Assembly: GCA_020746105.1 (NCBI GenBank)
Contig: CM036617.1
Location: forward strand, 174,124,412 to 174,188,411
Source of the DNA: Trogon surrucura
Lineage: Eukaryota; Chordata; Aves; Trogoniformes; Trogonidae
Length of the DNA: 64,000 nucleotides
Reading direction: 5' to 3'
Part shown: positions 50,044-63,525 of the stretch, one piece after another
Position numbering within the stretch: the stretch's first letter is position 1
How the letters are laid out: each line of letters opens with the position of its first letter
The notes under the pieces: model-generated
What the model was told of the DNA's origin: nothing
The model's database searches: none
The model's input: the letters and a program-made list of their open reading frames with translations, nothing else
Translations under genes and position numbers: made by a program

Positions 50044-53000
50044 AATAGTGTTGCATATTAATATCGCTTATTTACTCCTTTGTTAATTATGTTGATATAA
50101 GACACAGCACAAAATCTTGGTTGAAACACTGAGTTCAATGAAAAATAATAAATAATAATGGTAATAACAATGATAACAGAGTATAATACAAATAGAGTTA
50201 TAAGGTGAAATAATTTTCTTTAGATACTAGATTATTACAACACTGTAAATTCAGAGACAAGGTTGTCCTGGAATTCACAGATTCTGATCCAGAATAGAAT
50301 GGAAAAAATAACTTTAAAATGCACTTGATTAACCTGGACAACCTTTCCCTAGACATGCTCATATAAGTGTGGTGTCCTCCATTATTTTTTCCTTATCTCC
50401 AAAAGTTTTGTTTCAGTTTGTTGGGTTTTTTGGCAGTTGAACTTGTTTTAGAGTCAGAATTAAGAACTAGAGAATACTTGATGTCTCCTTGACAGGACAA
50501 CAAGTGAAAAAAATCTTAGTCATGGACAAAACTTTGTCCTATGATTTTTTCCAGGGAAGGAAATACAACTTTAAAAGTGTAAACCTAAAACAATGTTATT
50601 AATGTGCTCAGGACACAGAATCACGCAAATACTTATTTTGGAAACCAACATGAATTTGTACATTGACTGATAACCAACATTTATTTCTAATATTTAAATG
50701 AAAGCATACTGTTTTAAATGTAGTTGAACGTTTTGTATGTAACTCAAAAAGATGACCTAAGAGTTGATGCACATTAAAAGAAATACAATCCCCCAAAAAC
50801 ATTCCCATCTTCAGATGTTATACTGTAAACTGATTCTCTAGAGATGTAGAATGATGGGAAAGTGAAGAAGAAACTTAATTTTAAATCTAACTCAGGTGAT
50901 TCAGGTCTTGAGGGTATTGTTTCAAAGTGACAGTGCCTGATAATAGAGGAAGGATGACCTTGGGTTTACAGAACTAAGTTAGACTTTGAGAGGATTTAGT
51001 TTTGTATCTACCATAAACTTCCCTAAGCAGTAATACTCTTCATCTATGTTTGTGGGGCCTTGTCTTGCCTGAGCTAAATATGTATAATAATCACAAATTA
51101 ACCATATATATTAACCTCAGGAAAAAGCAAAGTATTTATTAACTCTTAAAAGACGGCATGTTTTACCTCAGCACATTTCAACACAGATCAGTAAGTATAG
51201 TGAGGACTCCATTCAAAGACTAGATGTATCTTTGAGTGGCTTTGCACTAATTTAGTGGATTTTGGATTATATGCCACGAGATTGTTTTATCAGGAAAAGC
51301 ATCAAACTGAACCTCTCACTGAGATCTGAGATCTTGAGTAAGACAGAAGGAAACTGTGATGTTGGCAAAAACTGCTAGATTTTGAAATTCCATTGATACC
51401 TGAGGTGCAAAGTGCAGAGGAACAATTAGTATACCAGTGACAGGAGTGACTGAATGTGAATGCAGCTATACCCTTTTGCAGGCTGAGGCTCTAGCCCTTC
51501 TCACCTTTAAAGATGAATAAGATTTGAGTAATGCTGAGTATATACATTCTAAGCTCAATATTAACTTTTCATAAGAACCTTGTAATAGTTCTATTAAACT
51601 AAGTAGAACACTAATACACTTACATTAATTATTCCAGTGTTCTCCTAAATATTGTTTGCAGTCTGTTCGTGAGTCTGATCATTTTTACACTCAGTCTACT
51701 CGTAATGCAACCAGGAATATTGAAATTATTATTGTAATTTCCTTTGATGAAATCCATCTTTTTCAGAAAGTATTCCACCATGAAAAAAATGTGAACAATG
51801 GATTTTAAGCACATTCTTTTCAAACTTTTACAGTTTAAATTAACAACAGTAGGAAAGAAAACGTCTATTAAACATGCTGGTAACTACCCTATTAGTATGT
51901 ATAGTTAGTGTTCAACATAACTCATATTCAGAAGGTATATACCTAACACTATCACATCCTGAACTTTCAGGAATATGAAATGGGAAAAACAGTCTCATCT
52001 CAGAAATCGTGTATTTCATGGTTCACAAATCCCAACGACATCTGTTACCTATTTATTCCCTTTACATTTATAAAATTAATCTGTATGGACAGAGGGGAAA
52101 AAACCAAACATTCCTCAAATGGGAGAAGATTTATAAAAGACTAAAAACATTCTGTTTCAGTTTCACCTGACCTACATTTTTTTTTCTCCTTACTCAATTT
52201 GTTCCTTGAAACAAAGCAAGCAAAAAATAAAAAGAAACCCTTTGTGATACTCTGAGATGTCAAAAAAAAGATTCTGAATACGATGATCTTTTTTAAAAAG
52301 TGAAATTGTTATTTTTATAATTATTGAAATATAAATGATCTTTGTATTTATAAAGAATTTATACTCATTTAAAAAAAAAAAAAAAGACATTTCAAAAGAA
52401 AACAGACCACTTATTACTCTTAATTTTAGTACACTGATACTTACTCAGATCCATCTAAAAAACCCTAAGGGAATCACAGATCCTTTTAAACAGTAACCAA
52501 ACTTGCCAACCAATTGCCACCTCCATCAAAATCATCAGCTTGATGCTTGTACAAGTGACTCTGACACATCTCAAAGGATTTTTACATTTCCCTTATTCTT
52601 TCTCGAAACTATTCACTATTTCTAGAAGACCAGAAAAACATTAACAGTGACAGAAAAGCCATAAAGAAGAACATTCTGTTCACTTCCAAAATAACCCTTA
52701 CCTCTAGTCACCTTCTCTGCTTCTGCACAGATTCCTTTCATGAGAGTTTATTTCAACAAGTATTTTAGATCCTATCAGCATTCATAACATTAGGAAAAAA
52801 AATCTTGTATAGATTCAGAAGAAAGGATTTGATTCCTAATACTTTGATTCAACAGAAGCTGTCATGTGCATTCAATGTGAGATCTCAAGAAATTAAACTC
52901 TTTCATTTTACAAGTGCAAGTTTTTCAAGATAATTCAATATTTTTTTGCTTAGATTTTTAAGTAGCATAGAATAAAAAATAGGAAGATAACTCATCAAGT

Positions 53001-56000
53001 ACACTGAAAAATATGAGATACTGCATTTATAATACAGGAAGTTCAGATAGCTTGCAGTTTACAGGTACATTCATAAAGTCTGGCCAAATTGATGTTATGT
53101 CTCAGACAACTGTCTTAAAAGTACTGATCAGCTGGACCATCTCACAATGAGTAACTGTGCCCACTGTCTCCTACTCGGGGAACAGGGTTCAAGGCTGCTT
53201 GTCACAGCTAAGACAGGGATAGAGGAGTGTTAATGTCACAGCAAGTAGTTGTAAATGGCAATTCCTCTTCCTTTACATCAGTGCCTTAAACTTTAGTAAA
53301 AGCTACCCTACATGGGTTCTACATTTGGGTCAAAATATTTAAAAACAAATGTCAAGAATACCACCAATCTATCTGCTAACATGACAAACGGACTCAAGAT
53401 CTGTATTCAGTAGATGAACAGGTAATTTGTCTGTGGAACTGATGTCAGTGGTCAGATAAGATTTAGATAAGAAAGGACCAAACATCTATTAGTTCCAGAA
53501 GTTTTACTTCACTGAATAACTTCAGAGATAACTACACGGTATCACAATTTTATGACAACAAAAAGCCAAGCATTTGTGTCTGACTTTTCTATCCTCATAC
53601 TTTTTATTTTACAGTAATTTTGTAATCATTTCCATATTTACAGCTTGTTAACATGTTCTATCTAGCATCTAGTTCTTAAGGGTTGTTTAAATCACCAAAC
53701 TCCATTAAGTCAAATTATCAGCATTTATCATATTATCTTAATTATAGTTATGTTGCTTTCCTTATTAAACAAAATCTTTTCTATCTAATAGTTGAAATGT
53801 CTTAACCTTACGCAACTGGCTTCTGCTTTTCTTCCATAATTAACAGAAAAAGTCATCACAGCCTCTGATTCAGTAAAAGCTAACTTATATGTGAGAATAC
53901 TTAAAACCCATTTTCTGATGCCAAGCAGTTATCAGATCTAATTTTTGTGTGCATTTTTTCTAAAGGTTAAGCGAAGAAAAAAAAAAAAACAACCAAAAAT
54001 CCTTCCACAGCTTAGTGTTGATTTATGTGTATAATAGAATTTGCTTTTAAAATATGGCCTCCATAGATAAATGTCTCAAAACAAAAGTGTTTTGTAAAAT
54101 CATTAGTAAAGCATTCTGTGGAGTTGGTAAACCACCCTTGTCTTTTCACAACCAAACAAAAATTGAGTATTCTTTATTTAAAAGATGAAATCTGGAATCT
54201 TTCTCATAAAACTTTTTAGGGTTTATAGTTTATTCTATATTATTTTCATAATCCCTTTAGAATTTACTCTTTTAAAGATTAAAAAAACCCCAAAGTCAGG
54301 CACAGTTCTGAAATTGAACGATGGTAATATTTCCAAAAATTCTTTTTTCCCCAACTTGATCATTCAGACTTTTTTTTTTCACCAGACCCCTACACAGTTA
54401 ATTAATACAGAAAGAAAACTGACTATTAAGAAAGATTTAGTTTAGAGAAAATTTATTTCATATGCTTCATCACTGTATGTTCAAGCCACAAAATAAACTG
54501 CCGTTTTGAAGTTCTAACAGGTTGCAGAAGATAGATTTCTCTTTTAGAGTAATTTCAGTGTAATTTTCTCATTTCAAAACTTAAACTCGTGATTTGTTAG
54601 AACTGAATATCTTTTATTTATTTAACAAATTAAACATCCATCCACCTCAGTGTTCCTGCATTTCCTCTGTGGTTATAAGCATAATTTTTTTTCTGGTAAT
54701 TGTGTTTTTAAACAGATTTATAAGAAACATTTTACAAATCAACAATGACACACTTATGAGTTTTAGTATAGTATGTACCGGGCTGAGAAGATTATATTTC
54801 AAAGTAAAGATAACCTCGCCAGTTTAAGGAAGCACTACTCCTCCTTGTAAATACCTCAGGTCACAAAGTTAATTTATCCATCCTTATGGTAGAACCTTTT
54901 GTTTCAGTATTTCATGAGAATAATGTCTGTGTTCTTGCATTTTGTTTGCGGTCTGCTTAGGCTGATCAGGTATCTGGTGAGGCCTCTCACTTAATCCAGT
55001 TAATGATTGTACCCAACCCAGTGAATTGCAATTAGGTGTTCACACTTGTATGTTCCAGACATTCATAGTCTACTTGGGGACAGACACTTCTGATAGTTCC
55101 TTTAGCAATATGCTTTTAGATTATGTATTTACAAAGACAAACAGAAAGTTTGGTGCTGGAGACTACCTTTTCAGTCTAGATGATAATTTTGGTTGAGCAG
55201 GATTTTTTTACTAGATTCAAAAGACTTTTCTCCATTTCTGAACGCAACTTGAGAATCACAAGAATAGGTTATACATTGACAAATGTTTGAAGAGGAAAGC
55301 AAGTTGCTGGCTTATAACAGGATTTTTTTTTTTTAAATATATGTTCTATAGATGTTTTCTGAATTATTTCCATTGATAAAAATGTTATTGTTGTCTTAGT
55401 CTTCACCAAGACACTAAGATGCTTTTTTTATTTTTCTGATATATGCACTTAATGGGGATTGAGAATACAATGATAGAGGTACAAAAATGTGAAAGAAAGA
55501 ATACAGTGAGACAAATTATTCTCTCTCCAGTGCTTTGGGCACATAGAATTCTTACGGACAATGCATATTGAAGACTTTCAGTTACAAAGAGTTTAGTTAG
55601 CATTCCTTTTCCACAACCTAATTCCTGAACACAGTAGTCAGCAGTAAAATTTGCACTGTCATGAGTTTTAGGTAATGAAAAACCTTCTATGATGTATTTT
55701 GAATTCATTTTTTACATACACCTACTATGGATTTACCATAATTTATCTCAGGTGCTGAATAAGCCTGCTTTTTCACACCTCACCACAGCGTTACTGTAAG
55801 TCTTAATTACAATGCTGTCTCTTTTCCATTTAAGTGTGTCAGAATTTATATTATAACTTTCACACTTAAACCAGTTAACACTAAGTAGTTAAGTCATCCA
55901 AAACAATGTTCCACTGAAGTTGAAAATATTAATTTTTATTTCATCTAAGTCCAAGATCCTGCTGGCTTCCCCTTCCCTCGGGAGGTGTATGTTACCATAA

Positions 56001-56779
56001 CTTAACAACCAAATTGTTGTTAAAACACATAACTCCGATGTGTTAAGATAAATATATTTTAGTATTTTGTGCCAATTAAATATTAATTTCAATTTCTTAA
56101 AAACACATTCTGAAAAGTTTAGTGTAAGCTGACTGGTATTTAGGAATATTACAGCAAGAAAAAATAGTTTCTACTGTGAAATTATTTTTTTGAATTTCAG
56201 ATTGAACTGCAAATCCATATGGTTTTAAATTTACACTAATTTTATGTGATGTATTCAAATCAAATGACTTCTTACTCAGAACTAAAAGGTGTTTCTACAC
56301 TTAAGATTTTTTTCTGAACTATAATAATTTCTTTAATATATGATTTATTCATTTAGAAAATACCAAGTGAGTGAATTTTAGCACCCACACAGATCCTTAA
56401 CAATGCTATGGTTTGGAATTTATTTCTTCATTTTAATTAATTACAGGAAAAAAGTCTCCAGGAAACAGATGAAAACAACATTCTTGTCAGTTCTAAAATA
56501 TGTGGAATAAAACCAGAGATGTTTAATGGAGAAACATATAGCATGTGTTGTTTGTTGTTTTTTTTTTTTGTGATACTTGTGATTTTATATTGATTTTTAC
56601 CACAATGGAGTAAGCAATATTTTCATCAGAATATATTCAGTTGTAAAAAGCTGGGTTTATTTGGTTCTCACCACATTTTTCTTCATAAGCTTAAAGTCAT
56701 TTCTTATAGAAGATTATTTTTGTGCATAAGTATTCTATCAACATTAGTAAAGATTATATCAACTGATAGACATCCACAG
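50044..56779. other. 6.7 kb of AT-rich unique DNA, no gene recognised
   Basis: I recognised no gene, RNA or mobile element. Homopolymers occur near 52371-52385 and 53980-53990 (A) and at 55322-55334 and 56557-56569 (T). Reading frames stay near or below 100 codons, without motifs. Confidence 0.5.
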
Positions 56780-58064
56780 AGCAGTCTTACCTCTGTCCCT
56801 AGCAAGATCCTGAAGTGGATCCTCCTGGAAACTATACTAGGACAAATGTGATTGGAGACAGCCAACATGGCTGCACTCAGAGCAAATTGTGCCTGACAAA
56901 GTTTGTGGCCTTCTGTGATGAGGCTACAGCACTGGCGGATAAGGGAATTGCAACTGACATTATCTACCTGGACTTGTGCAAAGCATTTGACACTGTCCCA
57001 CATGACATTTTTGTTTCTAAATCGGAGACATGGATCCGACAAATGGACCACTTGATGGATGAGGAACTGGCTGGATTTTTGCACTCAAAAGAGTTGCGAT
57101 CATTGTCTTGGTACAGACCAGTGGAATGGTGTTCCTCAGGGGTCAGTACTAGGATTGGTGCTGTTTAACATCTTTGTTTGCTGCATGGACAGTGGGATTA
57201 AGTGCACCCTCAACATGTTTGCTGATGACACCAAGCAGTGTGGTGCAGCTGACATGCTGAAGGAAAGGGGTGCTTGAGAGGTGAGCCTGGGCAAACCTCA
57301 TGAAGTTCAGCAAGGCCAAGTGCAAAGACCTGCACCTGGGATGGGGCAATCTCAGGAACAAATATAGGCCATAATTTGATTAAGAGCATCCTTGTGGAGT
57401 AGGACTTGGGGGTGCTGGTGGGTAAAAAAATGAATATGAGCCAGAAATGTGAACTTGCAGACCACAAAGTAAATAGCATCCTGGGCTGGATCAAAAGAAA
57501 TGTGTCTAGCAGGTCAAGGCGGGTGTTTCGCACCCTCTGTACCACTCTTGTGAGACCTCAACTGGAGTACTGCGTTGAGCTCTGGGGCCTCCAACATAAG
57601 AAAGACATACACCTCTTGGAGTCCAGAGGAGGGTCATGAGGATGATGGCAGGGCTGGAGCACCTTCTCTGTGAGAACAGGCTAAGAGAGTTGGAGTTGTT
57701 CAGTCTGGAGAAGAGAAGGGTCCATCAGCCTTCCAATGTTTAAAGGGGACCTACAGGAAATATGAAGAGGACTATTTTTTTCAGGGAGTGTAGGGATAAG
57801 CTGAGGGTAATGGTTTTAAACTAAGAGGCTGGATTTAGACTAAAAATAAGGAAGACATTTTTTACAATGAGCACAATGAAGCACTGGAACAAGTTTCCTG
57901 GATTGCTAGTAGATACCCAATCACTGGAAACAATCAAGGTCAGGTGGGATGGGGCTTGGATCAATCTGATCCAGATGACTATGTCCCTGCTTAGTGCTGT
58001 GAGTTGGAATAGGTGACATTTACAGATTCCTTCCATTCCAAACCATTATATGATTCTATGACTT
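56780..58064 (+). mobile_element. Older, divergent CR1 LINE (1.3 kb), plus strand
   Basis: The copy starts inside the reverse transcriptase, at a block equivalent to [14 protein letters not shown], and continues to a 3' untranslated region. Its tail resembles CATTATATGATTCTATGAC (about 58043-58062). Its protein remnants differ strongly from those of the young copies (for example YLDLCKAFDTVPHDI), while gene order and spacing are the same. It therefore belongs to another, older CR1 lineage. Frameshifts and stops are frequent. The 3' untranslated region is longer and different in wording from the young subfamily. Confidence 0.86.
56815..57639 (+). pseudogene. Divergent CR1 reverse-transcriptase pseudogene
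   Basis: Three frame-shifted blocks are readable. 56815-57168 carries the fingers and motif A, with its first aspartate at 56971-56973 (YLDLCKAFDTV). 57059-57277 carries motif B (GVPQGSVLG) and an intact motif C, FADD at 57218-57229. 57406-57639 carries the region after the palm (LGVLVGKKMNMSQKCELADHKVNSILG, then LVRPQLEYCVELWG). Motifs A and B lie in different frames, and a TGA ends the second block at 57275-57277. The catalytic aspartates survive by chance in a sequence that can no longer be translated as one protein. Confidence 0.85.
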
Positions 58065-58837
58065 TCTCCTGTCACTCCACTGGCAACCTTGTGTTACATG
58101 CTAAATCAATTATCTCCAATGCATCAGCAAAGGAAGTAACAGATATTGAGATCTGAGTTCCTTCCTTTGCCTAACTAGCCTAGTTCCCACTCTCATCACT
58201 GTCAGACATCGTGAACTTTGTCATGTATATTTGGCAGCGTGCACTTTAAGTAATTCTGCATTCTTCTTAGCCGATTTTGTTGTATGGAAAAGCCTTTTAA
58301 CATTCACTGGAAGGTGCCTGGGAAAACACTGGCAGACTTTTGCGCAATTCAACCTTAAAAAGAGACTCTAGTGACATTATAGAAGATTCTATTTTCCAAA
58401 CTATATTTTCAGCTTAGTAAACAAGTTTGAATTTACAATATCTCCACATTTTGGTGAAAAGGATTTCACTATGGAAATAAAGAACGTTGGTGAAAAGGAT
58501 TTCACTATGGAAATAAAGAACATGTGGTGAACCTTCTGACATCTGTGTGTGGATGCTTCAAGGGACAAAGAGCTGTATGTTCAGCGGTTTGCCACACACA
58601 AACACCTGACACAGACTCACTAGACTGTTAGAGGTAAACACTTCTATTCACGGTGCTATTACAGCATTATAACTGTTACAGCATCTCATCAGTTTTCTTA
58701 ACTGAGTCTCTCAAAATCAACAGACTTAGACCTGAGGATTGTATTGTAGTGTTCCAACACTAGCATTACAGGATGAAGAATGGTAATAACAACAACATGG
58801 AAAATGAACCAATAAAATTTAACACTTCAGTAATTCT
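58065..58837. other. Unique DNA between a CR1 and an LTR
   Basis: No gene was recognised. It contains the 36-bp tandem duplication at 58451-58522 and otherwise unremarkable sequence. Confidence 0.5.
58451..58522. repeat. Perfect 36-bp tandem duplication
   Basis: Two adjacent 36-nt units (58451-58486, 58487-58522), each starting TTGGTGAAAAGG, are identical except for the last base. Such identity suggests a recent duplication or slippage event. The unit is not part of a known element. Confidence 0.95.
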
Positions 58838-58842
58838 GAAGG
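58838..58842 (+). repeat. Target-site duplication GAAGG (left copy)
   Basis: GAAGG directly precedes the TG end of the LTR at 58843 and is repeated exactly after its CA end at 60018-60022. A 5-bp duplication fits ERVL-type integration. Confidence 0.85.
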
Positions 58843-59024
58843 TGTCGTAGTTTGACCCTGGCTGGCAGCCAGGTACTCACACAGCTGCTCTCTCACTCCC
58901 CTTTCATTGCTAGACAGGGGGAGAAAATATTTCAAAGGGCTTAGGGTTTGAGATAAGGACAGGGAGATCACTCTCATTTACCGTCCAGGGCAAAACAGAC
59001 TCGATTTTGGGGAAATTAATTACA

Positions 59025-59030
59025 TTTATT
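59025..59030 (-). promoter_or_regulatory. Candidate LTR polyadenylation signal AATAAA
   Basis: AATAAA on the minus strand lies inside the solo LTR, about 180 bp from its 3' end and downstream of the TATA-like box. The position is plausible for the end of R, but the distance from the TATA box (about 790 bp) is long, so this is tentative. Confidence 0.35.
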
Positions 59031-59819
59031 AAGAGAACGAATCAGAGAGGAGTAGTGAGAAATGAGAAGAAGCAAACATCTTAAAAACAGAACACCTTCC
59101 CCCTATCCCCCCCTTCTTCCCCGTTTCTCCACCTCCTTCCCCCCAAGCGGTGCAGGGGGACAGGGAGTGGGGGTTACGGTCAGTTCATCCGACGTTGATT
59201 TCACAGCTGCTTCTTCACTCTGGAGGACTCTTCACTCTTCCTCAAGGCCACTGTGGGGTCCCTCTCACAGGAGACAAGCTTCACGCTCTCTTCCCCAGCG
59301 TGAGTCATCCCACGAAGGGCAATTCATCACAAACTGCCCAACGTGAGACACCTCATGAGGGGCAGCCCACCCCTCATGAGTCTGAGGTACAGTCCTTCAG
59401 GGGAAACTGCTCCAGCGTGAGTCCCCTGCAGCGTCACGAAAGTCCCACCAGCCAACCTGCTCCAGCGTGGGCATTATTTCTTCCACGGGCTACAGGTTCC
59501 GGCAGCAACCTGTTCTGATGTGGGCTTCCCATGGGCTACAGCCCCCTTCAGGCATCCACCCACATGGCGTGGAGTCCTCTATATGGTGGGCATCTACGCG
59601 GTGATCCTCATGGTGGACAACTACACCCTGCCCATGGACTACAGGGGGACAACCCGCTTCACCATGGTCTTCACCACAGACCCAGGGGACTCTCTCTGCT
59701 CCGGCACCTGGAGCTCATCTTCCCCATCCCTCCGCTTCTTCACTGACCTTGGTGTCTTCACAGATTCTCACTCCTCCATCTCTGTGCCAGCTGTTGTGGC
59801 ACAGTTCTTTTTCCCCATT

Positions 59820-59827
59820 CTTAAATA
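59820..59827 (-). promoter_or_regulatory. Candidate LTR TATA-like box
   Basis: TATTTAAG on the minus strand lies about 190 bp into the LTR from its 5' end. A related TATTTGAG is found at the same place in the truncated LTR at 49417, so the box is shared by the family. Confidence 0.45.
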
Positions 59828-60017
59828 TGTTTTCACAGAGGCGTTCCTCTCCTATCACTTTATTGATAGGTTCAGCCTTGGCCAGCAGTGAGTCCCTCTT
59901 TGGAGCCAGCTGGCATTGGCTCTATCAAACTCGGGGAACTTCTAGCAGCTTCTTGCAGAAGCCACCCTGCAACTCCCCCCCCCCGCCACCAAAATCCAGC
60001 CAGGCCAACCCAGTACA

Positions 60018-60022
60018 GAAGG
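60018..60022 (+). repeat. Target-site duplication GAAGG (right copy)
   Basis: This is an exact match to 58838-58842 and lies immediately outside the right end of the solo LTR. Confidence 0.85.
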
Positions 60023-63000
60023 TTTCCATTTTTCTAGACAATATGGTTAGAAAGCAATTATGTGGTGTGATATAAGTGGGTTTGTTCATATTTTTATGTT
60101 TTTATGTAGCATATAAAGTGTCTACCACAACTCCGAGATAACTCAGACAGTAACGTATCACCTTCCACTTCCTGTTTGTCTTCAGATCTGTCTGTCTACC
60201 CTGTTCTCTGTCCATTTTATATCTGTAGATTTGGGTTTGTTATAAAAGTGAACCGAAGTAATGTTTCAAAGGGTTGTTAAATCAGAAGGAAATAATCCAT
60301 CCTAGGGCTTCCAGATACCATGCTGTGCATCTTTACCAGTAGGTGGTTGCCTTTTTCCTTTCAAATTGATTTGAAGTTCACAGAACAGCTGATACAAATG
60401 CAATGAAGAAGACAGAAGATTTCTTTTGTTTCTCTTGTCTCCTTTCCTAACCATCAACAAAACAACTAAGTAGAACACAATGTGGTTTATATCACAATAT
60501 TATGATTTTAAGATTTGTCACTCACTGCTGGATGTGAGAGCAGTAAAAGCTACCAATTCATAGAAACAAAAAATTGATTTAAAATATGCAGAAGTTTCAC
60601 ATATAAGCATGCTGTTGTCTTTAACTGTGTATTTTGGATTACCATATTGTCCATACTGAATGCTGGAGTTGTAGTCTTTAGCCTGTGAATCTCTTTTCCA
60701 GAATATCCACAGAACTTACCTGGCCAAGTACTAAGGAGTTTTAAAAAAATTATAATTTTTGTTAAGAACCAAACTCTTCTTATTAAAAATTCTGAATAAG
60801 TTCTTCTCTGATTTTCTTAATTTTCTTTTTAAAATATAAATGACTAACTCAACTATAACGTGTGTTTGACAGAAATAATTTTAAAGTAATTATACAGAGC
60901 CAAGCATTTAGACTCATGGGTAATTTGAATGCAGCTTCTTTCATCCTTTATAATTATGTACTTCTGGTGTTGTGCTATTGAGTGAACATTATGCTTTAAA
61001 AATGCAGAGAAAGACATAACTGTTCAAAATTCAATCTTTACAAAATTCACTCTGCAGTATGAGTCTTCAAGTTATTTTAGAGAAGAGGAATGTGGAATAA
61101 AGAAAGACCTTCTGTGAGGTCCAGTTGCATTTCCAGCAGGGACTTACAGCTCTCAAAACAGGTATTTGAGCTTTACTTTTCCTTGTTGTAAAAAGACAAT
61201 TTCCTTACTTTAGGAAAGAACTGTACAGACTGTGTGTCTACACAAACCCACGGTCTGTACACATATGACCCTAAGATAATCTTATTTTGGCTCATTTTGA
61301 TCGTGCCTCTAGTTGTTCATCAGTAGATTGAGATGAATACACAATGGATTTTAAATTTAGTTGCATTATTTAAAATGCAGAGATATTTTACAATCAATAG
61401 AATTGTTTCAGTTACCTTAATTAAATGAGAACAAAGTTTGCAACTATGTCCCTTCTTCTGTGAGTTTGAATTCTAGTGGTGGAAAAAGGTTGGGTCTCTT
61501 ACCTGATCTTGTTAAGCAAGGCAACATAGCATTCTTTGATATTGTTCATTCCTTAGCAATCATCCATTGGTGTAACGGAAAGTCAAAAATACCAACACAA
61601 TAGGAAGAACTTGACTGTCAACCTTTAACTCCACAACATATTGGAGGTTATTACAACACCATGAGATTTCCCAGTTACCAGCTTCTTGTGTTACCACAGT
61701 GCCAGCTACATAGCACTTTTCATTTAGTTCTGAAGAGGTTGTGACTTGTTTTCAGATGTTGGCATATAATTGGATATGGTCAAAAGCAAGTGTTTTGTAA
61801 AAGTTAGGTAGTCAGAAAAATTTTTACACAATGATGAATTAGGGAAATTCAGAAGTGCATATATCTAGTGTTTCAGAATGTGAATAATGATTCTCTGATC
61901 TTGGACGATTTAGCTTAGACTTACCATCTCACATTATTTTTCCAAATAATTGTGCTTTCTTTGTCCATATCTTTGTGAATTACTTTGTACTTTCTGCAGT
62001 ACATTTGAGGACCTAAAACTAGTGTTCTTAGATCATAAAGTATTTTGTTGCAAATAATTTCTGAGAGGACTGTGATTTAACTTATACTCTGCAGAAGTTT
62101 TAAAGAAACTAGTAAAATTCTTACATTTAGTAGCAATACTCTCTAACGGTGGAGGAGAGACTGGAATATTGGAAGTTCACGCGAAAAAAACCTGCTCTAT
62201 TCAAAGACCGGCATCATGGAAATAATATATTGGAGAGTATGCATCATGTACTAAAAATATGTGAAGAATATATTCTAAGATGTTAGTGAAATCCCATCTG
62301 GATTACAAGACGTTTAGTATAGTTTACCATCTTAGTAATAAAATGGTACAATCCAGTTAGTAGAAAACATAGAACAGACATCATTTTGAAGGCAGAAATA
62401 GTTAGTATTTTTGTCTTGTGCATGTAATAGACACAAAAGAAACTTCTGTCAGTTCAAGTTAGTGTTACAATGCCACACTATATCATCTATGCTATTGAAC
62501 ACGTGCTATCATATTTGATGTCATCGGGAGTAGAAGGTATTTTTGGTCATAGTTGTTAGCTTTCTACAGTAAAAATTGGATGATTTGGGAATATAAATGA
62601 ATGAAAAAGAAGGTCAGAGGCATGTAATCTATCCATTTTTTTTTTTTATGTTCTGGCAATGCATGTATTAATCTCCTATAATATAAATTAATATCCTTAT
62701 CACTACTCTTTCTGAAGCTGGCAATTATTCATGGTAAAGTGAAAAAAACACAAAAATAATTACACTTGGTTTCCTTATACTGTTGCTTATTCAGTGATTT
62801 GAAAGCATTCCACTAATTTGAAATGTGGAATTAATTACCCATAAGGCACATGATGAATTGAAAAAATTCTAATAATGGTGCCTATCATTGAGCAGCAATC
62901 TGAAATCAAATGATTTGTTAAAGATTCCTATGTCAGTGAAGATATGCAGAACGGATTGTCAGACTCCTACTCTCATTTTTGGCAAAGAAGGAATACTGTT

Positions 63001-63525
63001 CCTTTGCAGGAGTTTGCTTTCACATCATATTAAAACAGTCATTACTTTTATTACAAGTGACTACTTACAAGCTTACAGTTCCTTCTTTACTTTCTTTCTG
63101 GATTCTTTCTTTTGAATTGTACTCAACAGGTAAAGTGGAGCAAATGCTATACTGAAACTGTACAAGTGAAGTATACAATGCTGATAGCTTCATCATAGCT
63201 ATCGGTTCCAGCTGAAAATGGTAATAGACAAAATCCTAGTCCAATTCATCTGCTGAGTTCAGCAAACATTTATTTACTTCACAGCAATTTTATCTTTGAT
63301 CTCATTTTAAGACAGTATTAGGGTTTTACTGGGTGATATATTCAGAAAATGAGTGACAGGTAAGTATAAAATACTTAATCCCATTTTTAGTCAGTCTTTT
63401 TAGTTGCTTTTTGAGTTTTACAAAAATATTATGCTGTTAAAAAGTATGTCCTCTAATTAAGTACTCATTTAATATACTCAATTGAAGTACAAATCAAACA
63501 AATTTGGGGAGTGAATAGAGCAATA
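60023..63525. other. AT-rich unique DNA, no gene recognised
   Basis: No gene, RNA or element was recognised. A 9-bp inverted repeat (TGTACAGAC at 61222-61230, GTCTGTACA at 61253-61261) with a 22-nt spacer is the only structure noted. Confidence 0.5.

Larger units (their letters stand above)
58843..60017 (-). mobile_element. Complete solo LTR (1175 bp), ERVL-like, with 5-bp target duplication
   Basis: The element begins TGTCGTAG and ends CAGTACA on the plus strand, so it has the TG...CA ends of a retroviral LTR, and it is flanked by GAAGG on both sides. Orientation is minus. A TATA-like TATTTAAG lies at 59820-59827 and an AATAAA at 59025-59030, both on the minus strand and in that order. The GGCTGGCTCC...GCCAATGCCAGC block also matches the start of the LTR at 49417. 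The middle holds repeated CTCCAGCGTG modules. No gag, pol or env sequence adjoins it, so the provirus has been reduced to one LTR by recombination. The name is from memory (songbird ERVL LTRs). Short open frames inside it (for example 59520-59891, plus) are not genes. Confidence 0.88.

Noticed and set aside
49408..50052. Near-identical 9-nt flanks AATAGTATT and AATAGTGTT around the LTR at 49417-50043 as a target-site duplication
   Set aside because: By comparison with the complete LTR the right end lies inside the LTR, so about 360 bp are missing. ERV duplications are usually 4-6 bp and the flanks have a mismatch. Probably chance.
59520..59891. Open frame of 123 codons that could look like a membrane protein
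   Set aside because: It lies entirely inside the solo LTR, in the repeated CTCCAGCGTG/CCATGG module region, against the LTR orientation and overlapping other frames. It is a by-product of composition.
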